The position numbers and the translations under genes are program-made. From the NCBI GenBank assembly GCA_017311185.1, contig JAESUZ010002401.1:310001-374000 (forward strand): a stretch of 64,000 nucleotides of DNA, in the 5' to 3' direction. Below are positions 34,639-46,949 of this stretch, piece by piece. Every line of letters begins with the position of its first letter. The stretch's first letter is position 1. This stretch comes from Proteles cristata cristata (lineage: Eukaryota; Chordata; Mammalia; Carnivora; Hyaenidae). The notes under the pieces were generated by a model. That model saw only the letters and a list, made by a program, of their open reading frames with translations, did no database searches and was not told where the DNA came from.

Positions 34639-34846
34639 GGGGCACCTGGGTAGCTTAGTCAGTTAAGCGTCCAACTTTCGCTTAGGTCATGATCTCACGG
34701 TATGTGGGTTCGAGCCCTGCATCGGGCCCTGTGCTGACTGCCAGCTCAGAGCCTGGAGCCTGTTTCAGTCTGTGACTCCCTCTCTTTCTGACCCTCCCCT
34801 GCTCATGCTGTCTCTCTCTCTCCTAGAAATAAATAAAACATCTAAA
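34639..34846 (+). repeat. Feline-type SINE, younger subfamily
   Basis: The perfect duplication AAAAAATGAAGAACT lies at 34624-34638 and 34847-34861. The GTCTGTGACTCC block and CTCCTAGAAATAAATAAA tail are present. Confidence 0.96.
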
Positions 34847-35262
34847 AAAAAATGAAGAACTTCTCCATCTCCATATTTAAACATAAACAATTCTTTTTAG
34901 ATATTCTAATATTTTTTTAAGATTTATAGTTATTTATAAATGAAAGCACCTTAAAAATGGCAAAACTGAATAATAGATTAGTATATTAGTTATCTATTGC
35001 TGCATGACCAAATTACCACAAACTTAACAGCTTAAAGCAACACACATTTTTATTGTTTCACAGTTTCTGTGAGTTTGGAGTCTGGTTAGAGTTTAGTGAG
35101 TCTTCCGCTTGGGGTCTCACAGGCTGCAATCAGAGTGTTAGTTGGGCTGACACTGAATTATCATCTGAAGATTTGACTGGAGAAGGATCCACTTCCAATC
35201 TCACTCAGGTTATTGGTAGAATTCATTTGCTGGAGTTGTAGGACTGAGGGGCTTGGGTTCTT

Positions 35263-35482
35263 TTTTTTTTTTTTTTTTTTTTAATTTCTAGGACAGAGAG
35301 AGAGAGACAGCGTGAGCAAGGGAGGGTCAGAGAGAGAGGGAGTCACAGATTGAAACAGGCTCCAGGCTCTGAGCTGGCAGTCAGCACAGAGCCTGACGCG
35401 GGGCTCGAATCCACGAACCGCGAGATCATGACCTAAGCGAAAGTCGGACGCTTAACCGACTAAGCCACCCAGACGCCCCAGG
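35263..35482 (-). repeat. Feline-type SINE, younger subfamily, nested in the LTR
   Basis: The perfect duplication GGGGCTTGGGTTCTT (35248-35262 and 35483-35497) consists of LTR sequence. The poly(T) tail on the plus strand is long (about 20). Confidence 0.95.
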
Positions 35483-35527
35483 GGGGCTTGGGTTCTTGAT
35501 GACTGTTAGCTTCTAGCAGTCTTTTGC

Positions 35528-35722
35528 CCTTTTTTTTTTTTTTTTTAATTTGAGAGAGAGAGCACAGGGGAGAGCAGAAGAGGAGGGAGAATCTCAGGCA
35601 GGCTCCACACCCAGCACAGAACCTAACATGGGACATGGGGCTTGATCCCATGACCCTGAGACCATGACCTGAGCCAAACTCAAGAGTCAGATGCCTAACT
35701 GACTGAGCCACTCAGGTGCTCC
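35528..35722 (-). repeat. Feline-type SINE, older, nested in the same LTR
   Basis: It lies about 30 bp from the previous SINE in the same orientation. The head is diverged (GAGCACCTGAGTGGCTCAGT in minus sense). The flanks share CAGCAGT/TAGCAGT only roughly. Confidence 0.92.
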
Positions 35723-36404
35723 AGCAGTTTTTAGCTTTTTGAAACCATAATCAGCTCCTAAAGGCCACCCACAGTCCCTTACCACATGAGTTTCCTCAAT
35801 ATGGCCAATTACTTCATTGAACCATTAAGGAGAGGTTCTAACATGTTTCCTGGTAAGACAGAGTCTTCTATAATATTACATAGCCACAGAATCACTTCCC
35901 ATCAGCTTTACCATATTCTTTTGGTTAGAAGGAAAGGGATTACATAAAGGTGTGAATTCCAGGTGGCAAGGATCATGGAGAATAACCTTAGACACCATCT
36001 ACCACAGTATCTGATTCTTCATGTAACTAAAATGTTTTCTTGAACTACCAAGAATATAAAGACTCAGTGGATAAAAATTACCCATAAAACTTTACAGTGT
36101 ATTATAATTGGTACAATATAGAGTTATAATCTATTTTTATCAGATCATACAATGAAATATTTCCTTCAATTACAATCAAACTTAATCTTATTTCATCTCA
36201 AAATATTTAATATTTTCTATTTTTTTTAAATAAATGTTAGCTGTTGGACTGATTATTTTTAATAGTGCTATTTAGATTTCTTTTTCCTTAAATATATAGG
36301 AAGCTTGGTCATGATGCCTAAAAAATTAATGGAGTTAATTCTAATTTTATATGTGAATCTTATTTAGTTATTCCCAAAAACTGAATACCAGCATCTCAGG
36401 TACT

Positions 36405-36617
36405 TAAAAAAATTTTTTTTAATGTTTATTTATTTTTGAGAGAGAGACAAAATGTGAGTGGGAGAGGGGAGAGAGGGAGACTCAGAACATGAAGCAGGCT
36501 CCAGGCTCTGAGCTGTCTGCACAGCTGAGTCCCTATGTGGGGCTCAAACTCACAAACCATGAAATCATGACCTGAGCCGAAGTCAGATGCTCAACTGACT
36601 GAGCCACCCAGGTGCCC
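36405..36617 (-). repeat. Feline-type SINE
   Basis: The duplication is CTCAGGTAC / CTCAGATAC (36395-36403 and 36618-36626). Confidence 0.93.
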
Positions 36618-36626
36618 CTCAGATAC

Positions 36627-38229
36627 ATTTTATCACACTCTCTATCTCATAAATAAGTTATATTTTAAGCTACAAATTACACCGTGTCATTATAAATTAA
36701 GTAATGAGAACTAACATTTTGATTTATTACCTATTTATAACTTGTTATAACATTGATGAATTAAGCATGTTAGATCTACATCATTTAAACCTTGACTGCT
36801 TTTAGTACTCTATCTTATAAAATATGTTCCATAGCCTTTTCCCAGTGATTTCTATACTAGTTTTTAAAATGCATAACACATATTTTTAAGATGAAAAATG
36901 AGGTCAGACTTTTTCTGATAGACAGTAAGTTAGACTGGAGCTCTCAGACTAACAAAGATGACTGGTTTGCCAATTTGACCTTTTACTATCCAAATAAAGA
37001 AAAATTTCAGCTCCAAGATTTAGATAAAAGCATAGTTAAATGATGTGATGAGATAATAGTATTTTATAAGATATATAGTATTGGCACGGGTATAGAAAAT
37101 AAATGACATTTCAGTTTTCCCACTTCTCCCTAGGTATACTGAATTACTCAAGGTATCTCAAAGTGAAAGAGTAATATGTATAATTTATAATCACTTTTTA
37201 AGTCTAGGTAAAGCCTTTTCAATACATTTCCCAGAAATGTGAGAAACCAAATACCTCTGATGACTGGGCAACAAATCATTTTGCAGGTAGAGTAGCTTCC
37301 AATTCATTTCTGTTGCCCACTTGAAAGATCATCTAATTAAACTGTCAGGTAATAAATAGATGAGTTAAAATAATTGTTTGTTATCATTATTTTTGGCACA
37401 TAATTCAGAAGAAGTTCAAAGGATTGAGTGGCATTGGTATTACCTAGCTACTTCCATTTTTGGTACCTATTCATATAGATAATATTTCTTAGCACAGATA
37501 TCTATAAGAATGAAAAAGTAATAGAATTAATTTGAAACTCTGTCTCATTCCAGTAGTAAATAATAATCATTCATAGGTTCATCAACTAATTGTAGGGAAA
37601 AACCTCATTATTTCACTGGGAACTGGATTTCCAATAAAATTTTACATTTTTAATTTCTTGATTAATACCAAAATCTATTTTCTTTATGTTGTTTTAACGA
37701 TTGTATACTGATAATGGTTATAATAACTCAACCCAAAAGAAAACTGTATTAACTCTCAGAACCTTGTATTTTTTTTTGTCAAGAGGACAATTTTCATTTA
37801 TGAAAATTTTATTTGTTTATTTTGTTTTGTTCCGTTTTGTTTTTACAGAGAAATAGAACAGAGTAAACAATAAAACACTTTTATTTTTATGCTTAAAAAT
37901 GTACTGAGGGTTAAGTTCTGTGAAAGAATTAAAATGGAAATTTGCATTCAAGGAAGAAAAAAGAAATGTAGGCAAATTCCAAACATTTTAAAAGATATTG
38001 CTCATAAATATGCAGACATAGTAGTGGATATCAAATCATTATAGCATTTAGGTTCTTCTGGAAGCTTTTATAAGAGTGATGAAACAGTTTTATTTAAAAA
38101 TGTTAACATGTTACAAAATGCCAAAAATTTTTGCAATTTTTTAATTGCAATACAATTTTTTGTAATTAAACTAACGGTGACCCATTTTAGATGCTAACTT
38201 AAAAAATGTGTATGGGGATTTATAGTTTC
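36627..38229. other. AT-rich intergenic sequence without a recognised feature
   Basis: This 1.6-kb stretch is the longest in the window with no repeat or coding signal that I can name. A TTTTGTTTTG-type run is near 37822-37842. Confidence 0.5.
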
Positions 38230-38906
38230 TCAGAATGAATCTGCAAGGTTTTTAAGCTAAAAATTTGAAGACTACTGCTCTCTACAGCTACCAAAGGCTG
38301 AGAATGGCTACTGCTCCCAACCCCCAAGAGGCCCCTCTGGCACAGGCACTTGATGGCATGCCACTGGCATCCACTGGGATTACAAATCTGTTGACCACCC
38401 CTTGTGCAATTACCAGGCCGACTGCAAAAAGGAACAGGTCGCCTCCAGTCCCTTTCCTCTTTGCCCACCAGAGGGGAGTGTCTGCTCCTTCCTTGTTTAG
38501 TAACTCATGCTACTCAGCCAGCACTATGGGGACCTGGGTACACTTGCTAGAGCAGGGCATGGACTAGGTCCAGAAGAACCTGTCTCCTGGCAGTTACCAA
38601 AACAGACATGGCAGGGTCAAGATAAGAATCCATTTGCTAGAACCTGGGTGAAAGGCAAGGACTTTATTGCAGGGAACAAGAAAGGTATTTATTATTAGAA
38701 CTAGAAATGTAAGATTAAGCTGACTTGATGTAACATAGTCACAATGAGTGCCTGGGCCTTCCAAAATCGCACCTGGCTACGAACAGGACTTTTCCCTAGC
38801 ACCTAGGGAAGCAGAACGCCTACACACAACAGTGAGAGATCCTCACCTGACTAAATGGTCCAAAGCTATTTGAACCCAAGACCTCCTAACTCCAAAGCCT
38901 CCTGGA
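38230..38906. other. Unresolved block, moderate GC
   Basis: The 82-100 codon open frames on both strands (38220-38567) show no recognised domain. The block may be part of an old repeat or a retrocopy fragment, but nothing decides this. Confidence 0.3.
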
Positions 38907-39355
38907 CGTTGTGGATTGTCTCCCCCATAAAGATCTGTCCAAGTCTTAATGTTGGGTACTGTGAATGTTATCATATTTGGAAATAGAGTCTTTGCAGATT
39001 TAATTAAGATATAAACTAAGATGACGTCAGACTGGATTAGGGTGGGCTCTAATCCAATCCATGGCATCCTCATGATACAGGCACACATAGAGGGGAGACA
39101 GCCATGCAGAGACAGGCAGGAACTGGAGTGATGCAGCTAAAAACCAGAAAACACCACCAAAGATTGGAGGCGACTGCCGGAAGCTAGGAAGAGGCAAGGA
39201 GAGATTCTTCTTTAGAGCCTGCACTAGGATCATGGCCCAGCTAACTCCTTGATTTCAGACTTCTAGCCGCCAGAACAGTGAATGAATAAATTTCTGTTGT
39301 TTTAAGGTACCCAGCTTGTGATAATTTATTCCAATAGTCCTAGGAAATTAATACA
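38907..39355 (+). mobile_element. MLT1A/MST-type MaLR solo LTR
   Basis: CATATTTGGAAATAGAGTCT, TTGCAGATTTAATTAAGATA, GGATTAGGGTGGGCTCTAAT, TTCAGACTTCTAGCCGCCAG and AATAAATTTCTGTTGTTTTA, ending AAATTAATACAC, follow the MaLR LTR consensus from end to end. Confidence 0.92.
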
Positions 39356-39844
39356 CCTCCCTATTGAGAGGTTAGAAGAAATCTCAAGGAATCTGCCACT
39401 CATCTAATATTTGATTTTATCCAAGTTTAGCCTTTCTAAAAACTCAGTTCAGCTAAACATTTATTCACTGCATCCTTACTACTTGTCATTGCACATTATG
39501 TGTTTGCGTGTTTTTTACAGCGATGAAAAAGACAAGACATAGCCAGCTCCTGACCCCAGGGAGCTTTTAGTCTATAAAGAAAAAGGCTGGAGGTTAAACA
39601 AGAAATTATAGAAAAGAAAGGATGATATCACGTTCTTTCAATGTCATGCTCAGTCACTGCTTATCAGGCCTGCTCAAGGGTTGTTTGATTCCCTAGAATT
39701 TACCTTCTTTGACCTTCCTATTTACTGTCTGATTAGAGCCTCCAGAATGATAAGTTACACATTAATTTGTAGACATCTGTTCAGAAGAAAAAAATAATGC
39801 CAAAGGTTGTAACTTTACTGTCTGTAGGATATTAACAATCTTTT

Positions 39845-40290
39845 CCCCCCATAACAGATTTTTTAAAAAATTGAAATATAACTGATATATAACACTGTGT
39901 TAAGTTTAACGTGTACAATAAACTAATTTGATATATTGATCTTGCAATATGATTGCCATTGTAATGTTAGCTAACACCTCTGTCGAATTACATAATTATT
40001 ATTTCTTCTAGTGATAGAAACAATTAATATCTAGTATCAAATTTAATGTTTATAATACAGTTTTTGCTATGTATAATCACCACACTGTATATTAGCTCTC
40101 TGAGACTTATTTCTACTAGTTGCAAATATGTACTCTTAAATAACATTTTTCCCATTCCCCCTTCCCCAAGCTCCTTATAGCCATCATTTCATTGTTTTTG
40201 GGTTTTTTTCTAGTTCACTTCTTTTTAGATTCCACATAAAAGAGGTATCATTTGGTATTGGTCTTTCTCTGCCTGACTTACTCATTTAAA
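39845..40290 (-). repeat. L1 (L1M type) 3' region
   Basis: The complement of L1 3' UTR and ORF2 end reads TTGAAATATAACTGATATAT, AACACTGTGTTAAGTTTAAC, ATTAGCTCTCTGAGACTTAT and GTCTTTCTCTGCCTGACTTA. Confidence 0.75.
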
Positions 40291-40305
40291 AAAACATCTT
40301 TCTTT

Positions 40306-40518
40306 GGGGCACCTGGGTGGCTCAGTTGGTTAAGGGTCCAACTTTGGCTCAGGCCATGATCTCGCAGTTTGTGAGTTTGAGCCCCACATTAGGCTCTGTG
40401 CTGACAGCTCAGAGTCCAGCACCTCCTTCAGAGTCTATGTCTCCCTCTCTCTCTGCTCCTCCTCCACTCACACTGTGTCTCTGTCTCTCTCTCAAAAATG
40501 AATAAACATTGAAAAACA
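40306..40518 (+). repeat. Feline-type SINE
   Basis: It sits at the edge of the antisense L1, with flanks AAAAACATCTTTCTTT / AAAAACAATCTTTCTTT. Confidence 0.94.
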
Positions 40519-40594
40519 TTAAAAACAATCTTTCTTTATGTGCTACACAAACCCCTCTTCCTCAAATGTTCTTAGAAACCAACTTTGCCATCTT

Positions 40595-40804
40595 GGGGAC
40601 ATCTGGGTAGCTCAGTCAGTTGAGTATCTGACTTGATTTCAGCTCAGGTCATGACCCCAGAGTAGTAGGATCAAGCCCCGAGTTGGACTCTTTGCTCCAG
40701 GCTGAGTGTGGAGCCTGCTTGAGATTCTCTCTCTCTCCCTCTGCCCCTCTCACCTGCTCATGCTCTCTTGCTTTCTATAATACAAATAAATAAATAATAA
40801 GTAA
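40595..40804 (+). repeat. Feline-type SINE, diverged
   Basis: The perfect duplication AACTTTGCCATCTT lies at 40581-40594 and 40805-40818. Confidence 0.93.
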
Positions 40805-40818
40805 AACTTTGCCATCTT

Positions 40819-41687
40819 ACTAGTTTCTTCCTTGTTAATGAGTGGAATATATTTTTGACACTTGTTGACTTTAGTTTTGTAAGAAAGTCATGTTTTTAAC
40901 TTTGAAAATTGTACTTTGACAGAACTGTCGCAAAGCTTAAACGATAAAAAGGATTAATATGATTCCTGGAATGTGGTAGGTATTGAATGAGTGCGAGCTC
41001 CCCCTTAGCAACTGAGAAGCCTCGGAGATTCAAGAGACGCAATCTCTCAGGGACTCTCTTCAGTGCCAAGGAAGCAGGGTACACCACAGCGGTTGTGTTA
41101 TACCCTAATTCTTTCCTTTCTTCTCTTCCTACTCATCCTTCTTGTTCTTGTCTGTTACTAAGGCAGCCATCTTAACTGAGAATTTTAAAAACGTCTTGAA
41201 TTCCTCTGTGTTGAGAAGTTGAAACCTTTAAGCACACCACCCCTTTCTTCTACTATAGAGCTCTCGCTTGCTTTTGCCCTCTTCCTTACCTCAAGAATTC
41301 ACTCCTGGTCCAGCTAGTTAACCACACCTAAGTCTTCATACTGGTCTTCTGCAGTCACCCCTGGGTTACAAAAAGTCCTCTTTTATTTAGCATCTTTTTC
41401 TTAATCTCTTGGACAGCGCTTTATTTAAAGTTACAGGGAAATTTTTATGCTAAGTCCAGAATGTTGGTAAATTTGAAGACAAGTCTTGGAAAGCTTTGCT
41501 CCAGAGCAAAAGCAGCAAAATCCAAGCCAGATCTCTGGGGTGGGGGTGAGGGGAGAATTAAGTGAAGGGACCATGCCCTTGATTTCTAAATACTCAGACT
41601 TTCAAGAAAATTAAGTTACGCTTGACGTCACTAGGATACCATCATTCCTGAACTTCTAAAGAACATTTACTCAGTAACACTTTTCTA
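40819..41687. other. Unassigned intergenic sequence
   Basis: Nothing recognised; short open frames only. Confidence 0.5.
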
Positions 41688-41701
41688 AAAATGGTGCCAT
41701 T

Positions 41702-41991
41702 CTCTAGATGTGTAATGGTATTAGGACGACACTTATTATCATGAGCACTGGGTGTTGTACGTGATGAATCACTGAATTCTACTCCTGAAACCAATATTGC
41801 ACTGTGTGTTAACTAACTACAATTTAAATTAAAAATTAAAAATAGGGGCACCTGGGTGGCTCAGTTGGTTGAGCGTCCAACTTCCGTTCAGGTCATGATC
41901 TCATAGTTCTTGGGTTCAGGTCCTGCATTGGGCTCTGTGCTGACAGCTTCGAGCCTGGAGCCTGAAATTTGAAAATAAATAAATATAAATT
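41702..41991 (+). mobile_element. L1 3' end plus truncated SINE inside one target duplication
   Basis: About 140 bp of L1 3' UTR (ATGAGCACTGGGTGTTGTAC to an A-rich end at 41846) runs directly into a feline SINE head (GGGGCACCTGGGTGGCTCAG). The SINE stops after GAGCCTGGAGCCTG, before its CT tract, and ends in its own A-rich tail. The duplication AAAATGGTGCCATT flanks the whole unit (41688-41701 and 41992-42005). Confidence 0.82.
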
Positions 41992-42005
41992 AAAATGGTG
42001 CCATT

Positions 42006-43369
42006 TTTCAGAAGTTAATATGACCTGAAACAGGGATGAATTCGAGCATTGGCAGGCCAGTTTAAGAAGCATAAGGTACAGCTTCTGCACAGACTGAAAT
42101 AGCTGGAAAAAAGAGAGGAAAGAATCAAGCCACCCACAAACCTGGAACCTATGGAGCTTCTTACCTTTGAGAATAAGAAACAGGGCCAGGAGTTTGGGAG
42201 AAGCCCAGTGATTTGGGGCGAACGGATAACAGAGCGAAGCACCACATGTAGCAGAGATAATTCATTTGTTTATTCACCATTCGCACAGTGGGAAAATTTT
42301 ATTTTTCATAAATTTAGTAACACATGTTTTCCAAATGCTTTTTAAAGTAAAATGCACCATGCCATATATAATACTTAATGACAGTAAAAATTAAGTTTTA
42401 TTTTTTCTTTTATCGTCAGTGTATTATTCTGTCTTTGATATAATGATTTTTAAAATAGAGTAGTTCTATTCATAAGATATTGCATGAAGGCATGTACCTG
42501 AATTCACATAAGAAAATTGGACCACCCTGTGGTAATTGCTGCCACCCTGTGGGAGACTGAAAGAAATTCAAGATGCTGTTACCTCATTCACCTGTCATTC
42601 ACCCTTTTATTCAACATTTACACTGCGCCACACCCTGGCCAGCCTCTGGGGATGTAAGACAAGTAAAACACAGCCTGTGCCCTCAAAGTATGTGGAATGC
42701 AATTGTCCAGATACAATGTGTTATTAAAATATTGCCCCATGAGAAAGTACTCTTCTTTTGAAGGGGTAGCGGAGAAACCCAAGACTTTCCCAAATATGTA
42801 TAATCCACAGATTCAAGGATAGCCAAACTGACTATTCCTCTTGGCTTTCTGTTACAGAAATAATTTCCTGAGCAGGATTTTTTCCTGCCCATCCCTGCTG
42901 GTTCTTTCTCATTAGCAGAAAAGGAGATGAAGGAAGATGGAAGGCTGACTAGCCTCAGACTCTTGGAGAGTATGTGGATTATCTTTCCGTTGCCTCTCTG
43001 GAATCATTCTCCACCTCTATCCCCTCTCTTACACACTGACTTCTAGTTCCATTCAGAGCACATTGGTGGTGAGAAAGCATTGACAGGAGATCTACAAAAG
43101 GAAGAATTCGATCTTGGTATTTATGCCTGGTTTCCCCTCTCATCCAAGGCGGGATTCCTCTATGAGAGGTCTCAATTTATCCATCCCTTTCAGACCCAGA
43201 AGTTGTAATGGTACCCAACTGTTACTAGTCTAAGTGTGCCGCACCAGTTCTTTTGGTTTTCCTATATTCTGCCCACACCTTTGTAAATAATCCCTTCAAA
43301 TCATCCTAATTTGAATGTGTCATTGGTTTCCCACTTCCTTGACTGATGGAGAAAAAAATTAATAAATAT
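42006..43369. other. Unassigned intergenic sequence
   Basis: No gene or repeat is named with confidence. The 76-codon frames at 42015-42245 are unremarkable. Confidence 0.45.
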
Positions 43370-43625
43370 ATGATTGATACACAAATTTTATGTAAATGAA
43401 TGATTGAATTCAATAACTGAATGAGTGAAGGCGTGAGTAAATGAATGAATGAGCACTAGAATGAATGTGTGAGAACTGAATACAGACACTTGGAGTATAT
43501 TAATATTTCATGCATGACTAAGTTCATAATGACTAAGCAAATGAATGATACCCATATGAAAATATGAATGGAAGCATAAATGAAGAATGAATTCATAAAA
43601 ACATGAATTAAGATAATTTTTAAAC
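43370..43625. repeat. Degenerate (GAAT)n-type repeat tract
   Basis: GAATGAATGA-like units recur irregularly over about 250 bp (for example 43397-43465 and 43541-43615), with many substitutions. This is an old tetranucleotide expansion. Confidence 0.7.
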
Positions 43626-44449
43626 AATCTGAAGGCTTGACTTCACCATCTCTTCAGGCTCCCATCTACTAGCACATATGCAAAGAAAAGAAATGATGAA
43701 CTTCTTTCCGAACAGGCTATTATATGGAAACATAGTTTAGAGAGAGGTTTTCAGAGACTAGGTTAGGAAAACAAGATTCAAGAAAGTTAACGTCTAAGGA
43801 AAAGGGAAGATGGTAAAGGTAGAGATTTCTCAGAGAGGTAGAAAAAAAAAATTAGAATAGAGTAGAAGGAATAAGTTCCCTTTCTCTAGAGGAAGCTAAC
43901 ATTGGTTAACAGACTCAGAGACAAAAGCCATAGGATGGGAACCCAGCCAGCAAATATTGTCATGAAGATCAATTAAGCCATGTATGGGAGAGATAGGGAA
44001 GCATTTAATTGTCACATTTGGATGCCAAGGTAGGAGGATGATTAATGAAATATTTTTCTTAAGACTCAGATATCATCCATTAAACTACTGGTTCATGTTG
44101 CAAAAATCTCTTTCTAAAGGATCACGGTCATTAGTGTAAGGTTACTAATCTAACTCACTTGTTCTGAACATGAGATGCTGGTCAAGATTCAGAGCTGCTG
44201 TATTCATGCTGAAACATTCAGGAAATGGAATTAGAAGCAGTTTAAAAGTCATAAAACACCGAATGGTAATCTAAACCAATGTTTCTTAACTTTCCTTTTC
44301 CCCAAGTTTAAATTTTTATTTAATAATTTAAAAGAGATAATAGAACACATCCATATTTAGAAGTGTAGTTAAAGAAGGATACAGTTTTAATGCTAGAAAG
44401 CTTAAGTAAATTCTGAAAAGTATAAAAGCTATCATTCAAGAAAATGGTC
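43626..44449. other. Unassigned intergenic sequence
   Basis: Nothing recognised. Confidence 0.5.
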
Positions 44450-44600
44450 ATGACTTTTGCTCTGGAAGTCTCATTTCTAGGAATTTTCTAAAGAAAAGAA
44501 TCACATAAATATAAAAAGATGCAGGAGCAAGAATGTTCACAGCACTGTTTATATAAGTTTTAAAGGACTTAAATGTTCATTAATAGGAGACTGTAAAGCA
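44450..44600 (+). repeat. Old L1 fragment
   Basis: AGGAGCAAGAATGTTCACAG, CACTGTTTATATAAG and TTAAATGTTCATTAATAGGA match the forward ORF2 tail region of old L1s. Confidence 0.55.
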
Positions 44601-44604
44601 ATAG

Positions 44605-44840
44605 CTAATAATAGATAACAGTTGGCAAGCATTGACCTAAGAATATACTAACTCATTTAATCCTCACATGAATCTTAAGAAATAAGTACCATGATTATAA
44701 CCATTTTAGAGATGAGAAAACTGAGGCACAGAGAGTTCGATTTGCTTTCACAAAGCTAGAAATTGACAGAATGAGCAGTTGTACTCAGGCAATCTGGTGC
44801 AGTGTCAAAACTCATAAAACCATGTCATACTGCCTTTATA
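44605..44840 (-). repeat. MIR SINE
   Basis: ACTCATTTAATCCTCACATG, then ATTTTAGAGATGAGAAAACT and GAGGCACAGAGAGTTCGATT give a clear reverse-sense MIR. Confidence 0.88.
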
Positions 44841-45069
44841 TGATCAAAATTCTCATATAAATTTATCTTCATTGACAAGGAAGATGCCTACAGAGCACTG
44901 ACCTAAAAAAATAGGTTCCAGAACAGCACATGCAGCCAGTTCCCAGGCATGTACAATTATAAACACAAGCACAAAGAGATATCTGGATGAATGGTCACCA
45001 AAATGGTAATTTTTTATAATTAGTATGTGTCATTTTCACAAAAATGATAAAGTTAATGTCACAAAATTA

Positions 45070-46126
45070 AACAACACCTTAGTTGGTTATTCATCTACCT
45101 TACACCTAGGAATACCATACTCTTTCAGCTATTGTCATTGACATTGTAGGTTGAGGCCCCTGACTGTCGACATTCTTCCCTTGTTGCAGTAACTACACCA
45201 TTTTGCCTGTGACACTTAAGTGCTGTCTACTAGCTCCTGCCATGCCAGAATCCCAAAATCCTTCCTGACATCAAGAAGTTTCCGATTCAAAATATCAACT
45301 CTCCAACCTACAGAGAGCAGCGAAACTAAGCTTTTTGCTTAAAGGCTAGTGGCCTCTGTCTAGTGCATTGCTAATTATCCTAGTAAAAGGAGTACCTAGT
45401 CTTCCTAGGGAACACAGGTTATGAGTTCTTAGACTTTGTATAATAAATCCATTCTAACATTTCTACACCAAGAACCAATTCAATACCATGCCAAGGAAGT
45501 TCTGGAAACTCCATTTCCTGTAGGCTTTCATCATGTTCAGGGTTCGCACCATTGCAGAAAACTCTTAGAACCAATTGCAGGGTCACTGCTGGACATTAAG
45601 TCCTAAGTCACTATCGAGTTCTCCCATGTCAATGAGTCCTCCTTCTTGAGCCTATTAGACACTCTTTCCACTGTAATAACACCTTCAAGATCTACTCACA
45701 TATTTTTTTCTCACTTCCTTCATGTACGTTCTCTTATGCATACTCTTCAGGCAAGAGGAGACTTTCCTTCAGCGGAAAGAGTTCTTTCTGACAGTACTAA
45801 GTCTCAGGAAAATCTGAAGTTTAAGATTCTCAGACTTGGGCACCAAAATTCCTCATCCCAGATCTCAAGGGCTTTTTCTATCCCAATTGGAGCCCTGATT
45901 TTGATGTAAGAGACCTGTTGAAGCTGTGCAATAGACTCCTTTGCAGTACTGTCATTCTTGTAACCAGATCTGAGCTTGATTTTCAGAACAGTCTGCAGAT
46001 GGGTCTACTTTTGAGCTACCACAGAGGCCCTCTGGCTTTCGGAGCATTCTTTAGGTTGGCAATTAATTAACATAAGCCTATTGTTTTCTTGTTCAAAGGC
46101 CTCTCATATGGTTATAAGGGAGTATC
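45070..46126. other. Unresolved block, possibly old ERV-internal or unique
   Basis: Composition is even and the 87-codon plus frame (45646-45909) has no known domain. It seems to continue beyond the small L1 inserted at 46127 up to about 46.7 kb. Confidence 0.3.
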
Positions 46127-46237
46127 CCATGAGCACTGGGTGTTATATGTAAGTGATGAATCACTACATTCTAGTCTGGAAAGTATTATTACACTATATG
46201 CCAACTAACTTGGATTTAAGTAAAATTTTTTAAAAAG
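46127..46237 (+). repeat. L1 3'-terminal fragment (about 110 bp)
   Basis: ATGAGCACTGGGTGTTATAT to TTTTTTAAAAAG is the 3' UTR end only. The flanks AAGGGAGTATCCCA / AAAGGAGTATCTCA suggest a target duplication. Confidence 0.85.
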
Positions 46238-46949
46238 GAGTATCTCAGTCTACAATCATACAAATTATCAATGACTCCATATTGATTTAGAGAAGTAGGG
46301 ATTGGGTCTCTTAGCACTTTGCCCTTCATCTGCACCCAATCCCAATTAATCATAGAGGAAAGCCTTAGAATATGCTAGTATATATCAAGGGTTATTACTA
46401 TCCCACTTACCACCAGTGATAGCGGGTCCTTACTTTCAGGTAAACAGCAATCCAACTCTTAAATCCCAACCTACAGGTCTTTTCTCTTCCCTAGCTTGGA
46501 TTTGTTGGCTAAAGTCCACTCTTGAGAGCCATGTGGAGTATTCCCAAGCCAAACCTCCCAGCTTTTGGAAGCATGAGTGGGTAGATATCAGGGAGATGAT
46601 CCTGGACAGTTTACATATACTCTTATTCAAATTCTCAGTTCCATTGGCTACAAGAAGATAGGGATATCTGCCTCCTGAGGACACGCACAGGTAATTCAGA
46701 CATGACAAATGTGAATGGTCAGGGAGCTTTGCAAAAGATGCTTACCTTCACTACTAGTTAGGAAAATAAAAAATATAACAATAATGAAACATAAATGTTT
46801 CACCCTTAAAAGTGGGAAAATCTTGAGAACATTGTTGATACTCAGTATTGGTAAAAACGTAGGTAAGATGCTGTCAAATACAGTTGAAGGACACATCAAT
46901 CATCTCTATCATCGATCATGCCTTATCAGTTATGATACATAATTTTTGA

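Larger units (their letters stand above)
34982..36007 (-). mobile_element. MLT1J-like MaLR solo LTR carrying two nested SINEs
   Basis: The complement of the LTR runs TATTAGTTATCTATTGCTGC, CTCACAGGCTGCAATCAGAG and GGAGAAGGATCCACTTCCAA. After the SINEs it continues with GGCCACCCACAGTCCCTTAC and TTCTTTTGGTTAGAAGGAAA, and ends ACACCATCTACCACAGTA. Net LTR length without SINEs is about 600 bp. Confidence 0.85.

Noticed and set aside
38220..38567. Paired 82- and 100-codon frames at the edge of an AT-rich stretch
   Set aside because: No domain and no splice context. They are most likely chance frames in a slightly GC-richer patch.
43370..43625. Regularly spaced short repeats resembling an array
   Set aside because: Irregular GAAT-type units without conserved spacers. 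This is a decayed microsatellite, not a CRISPR or other spaced array.
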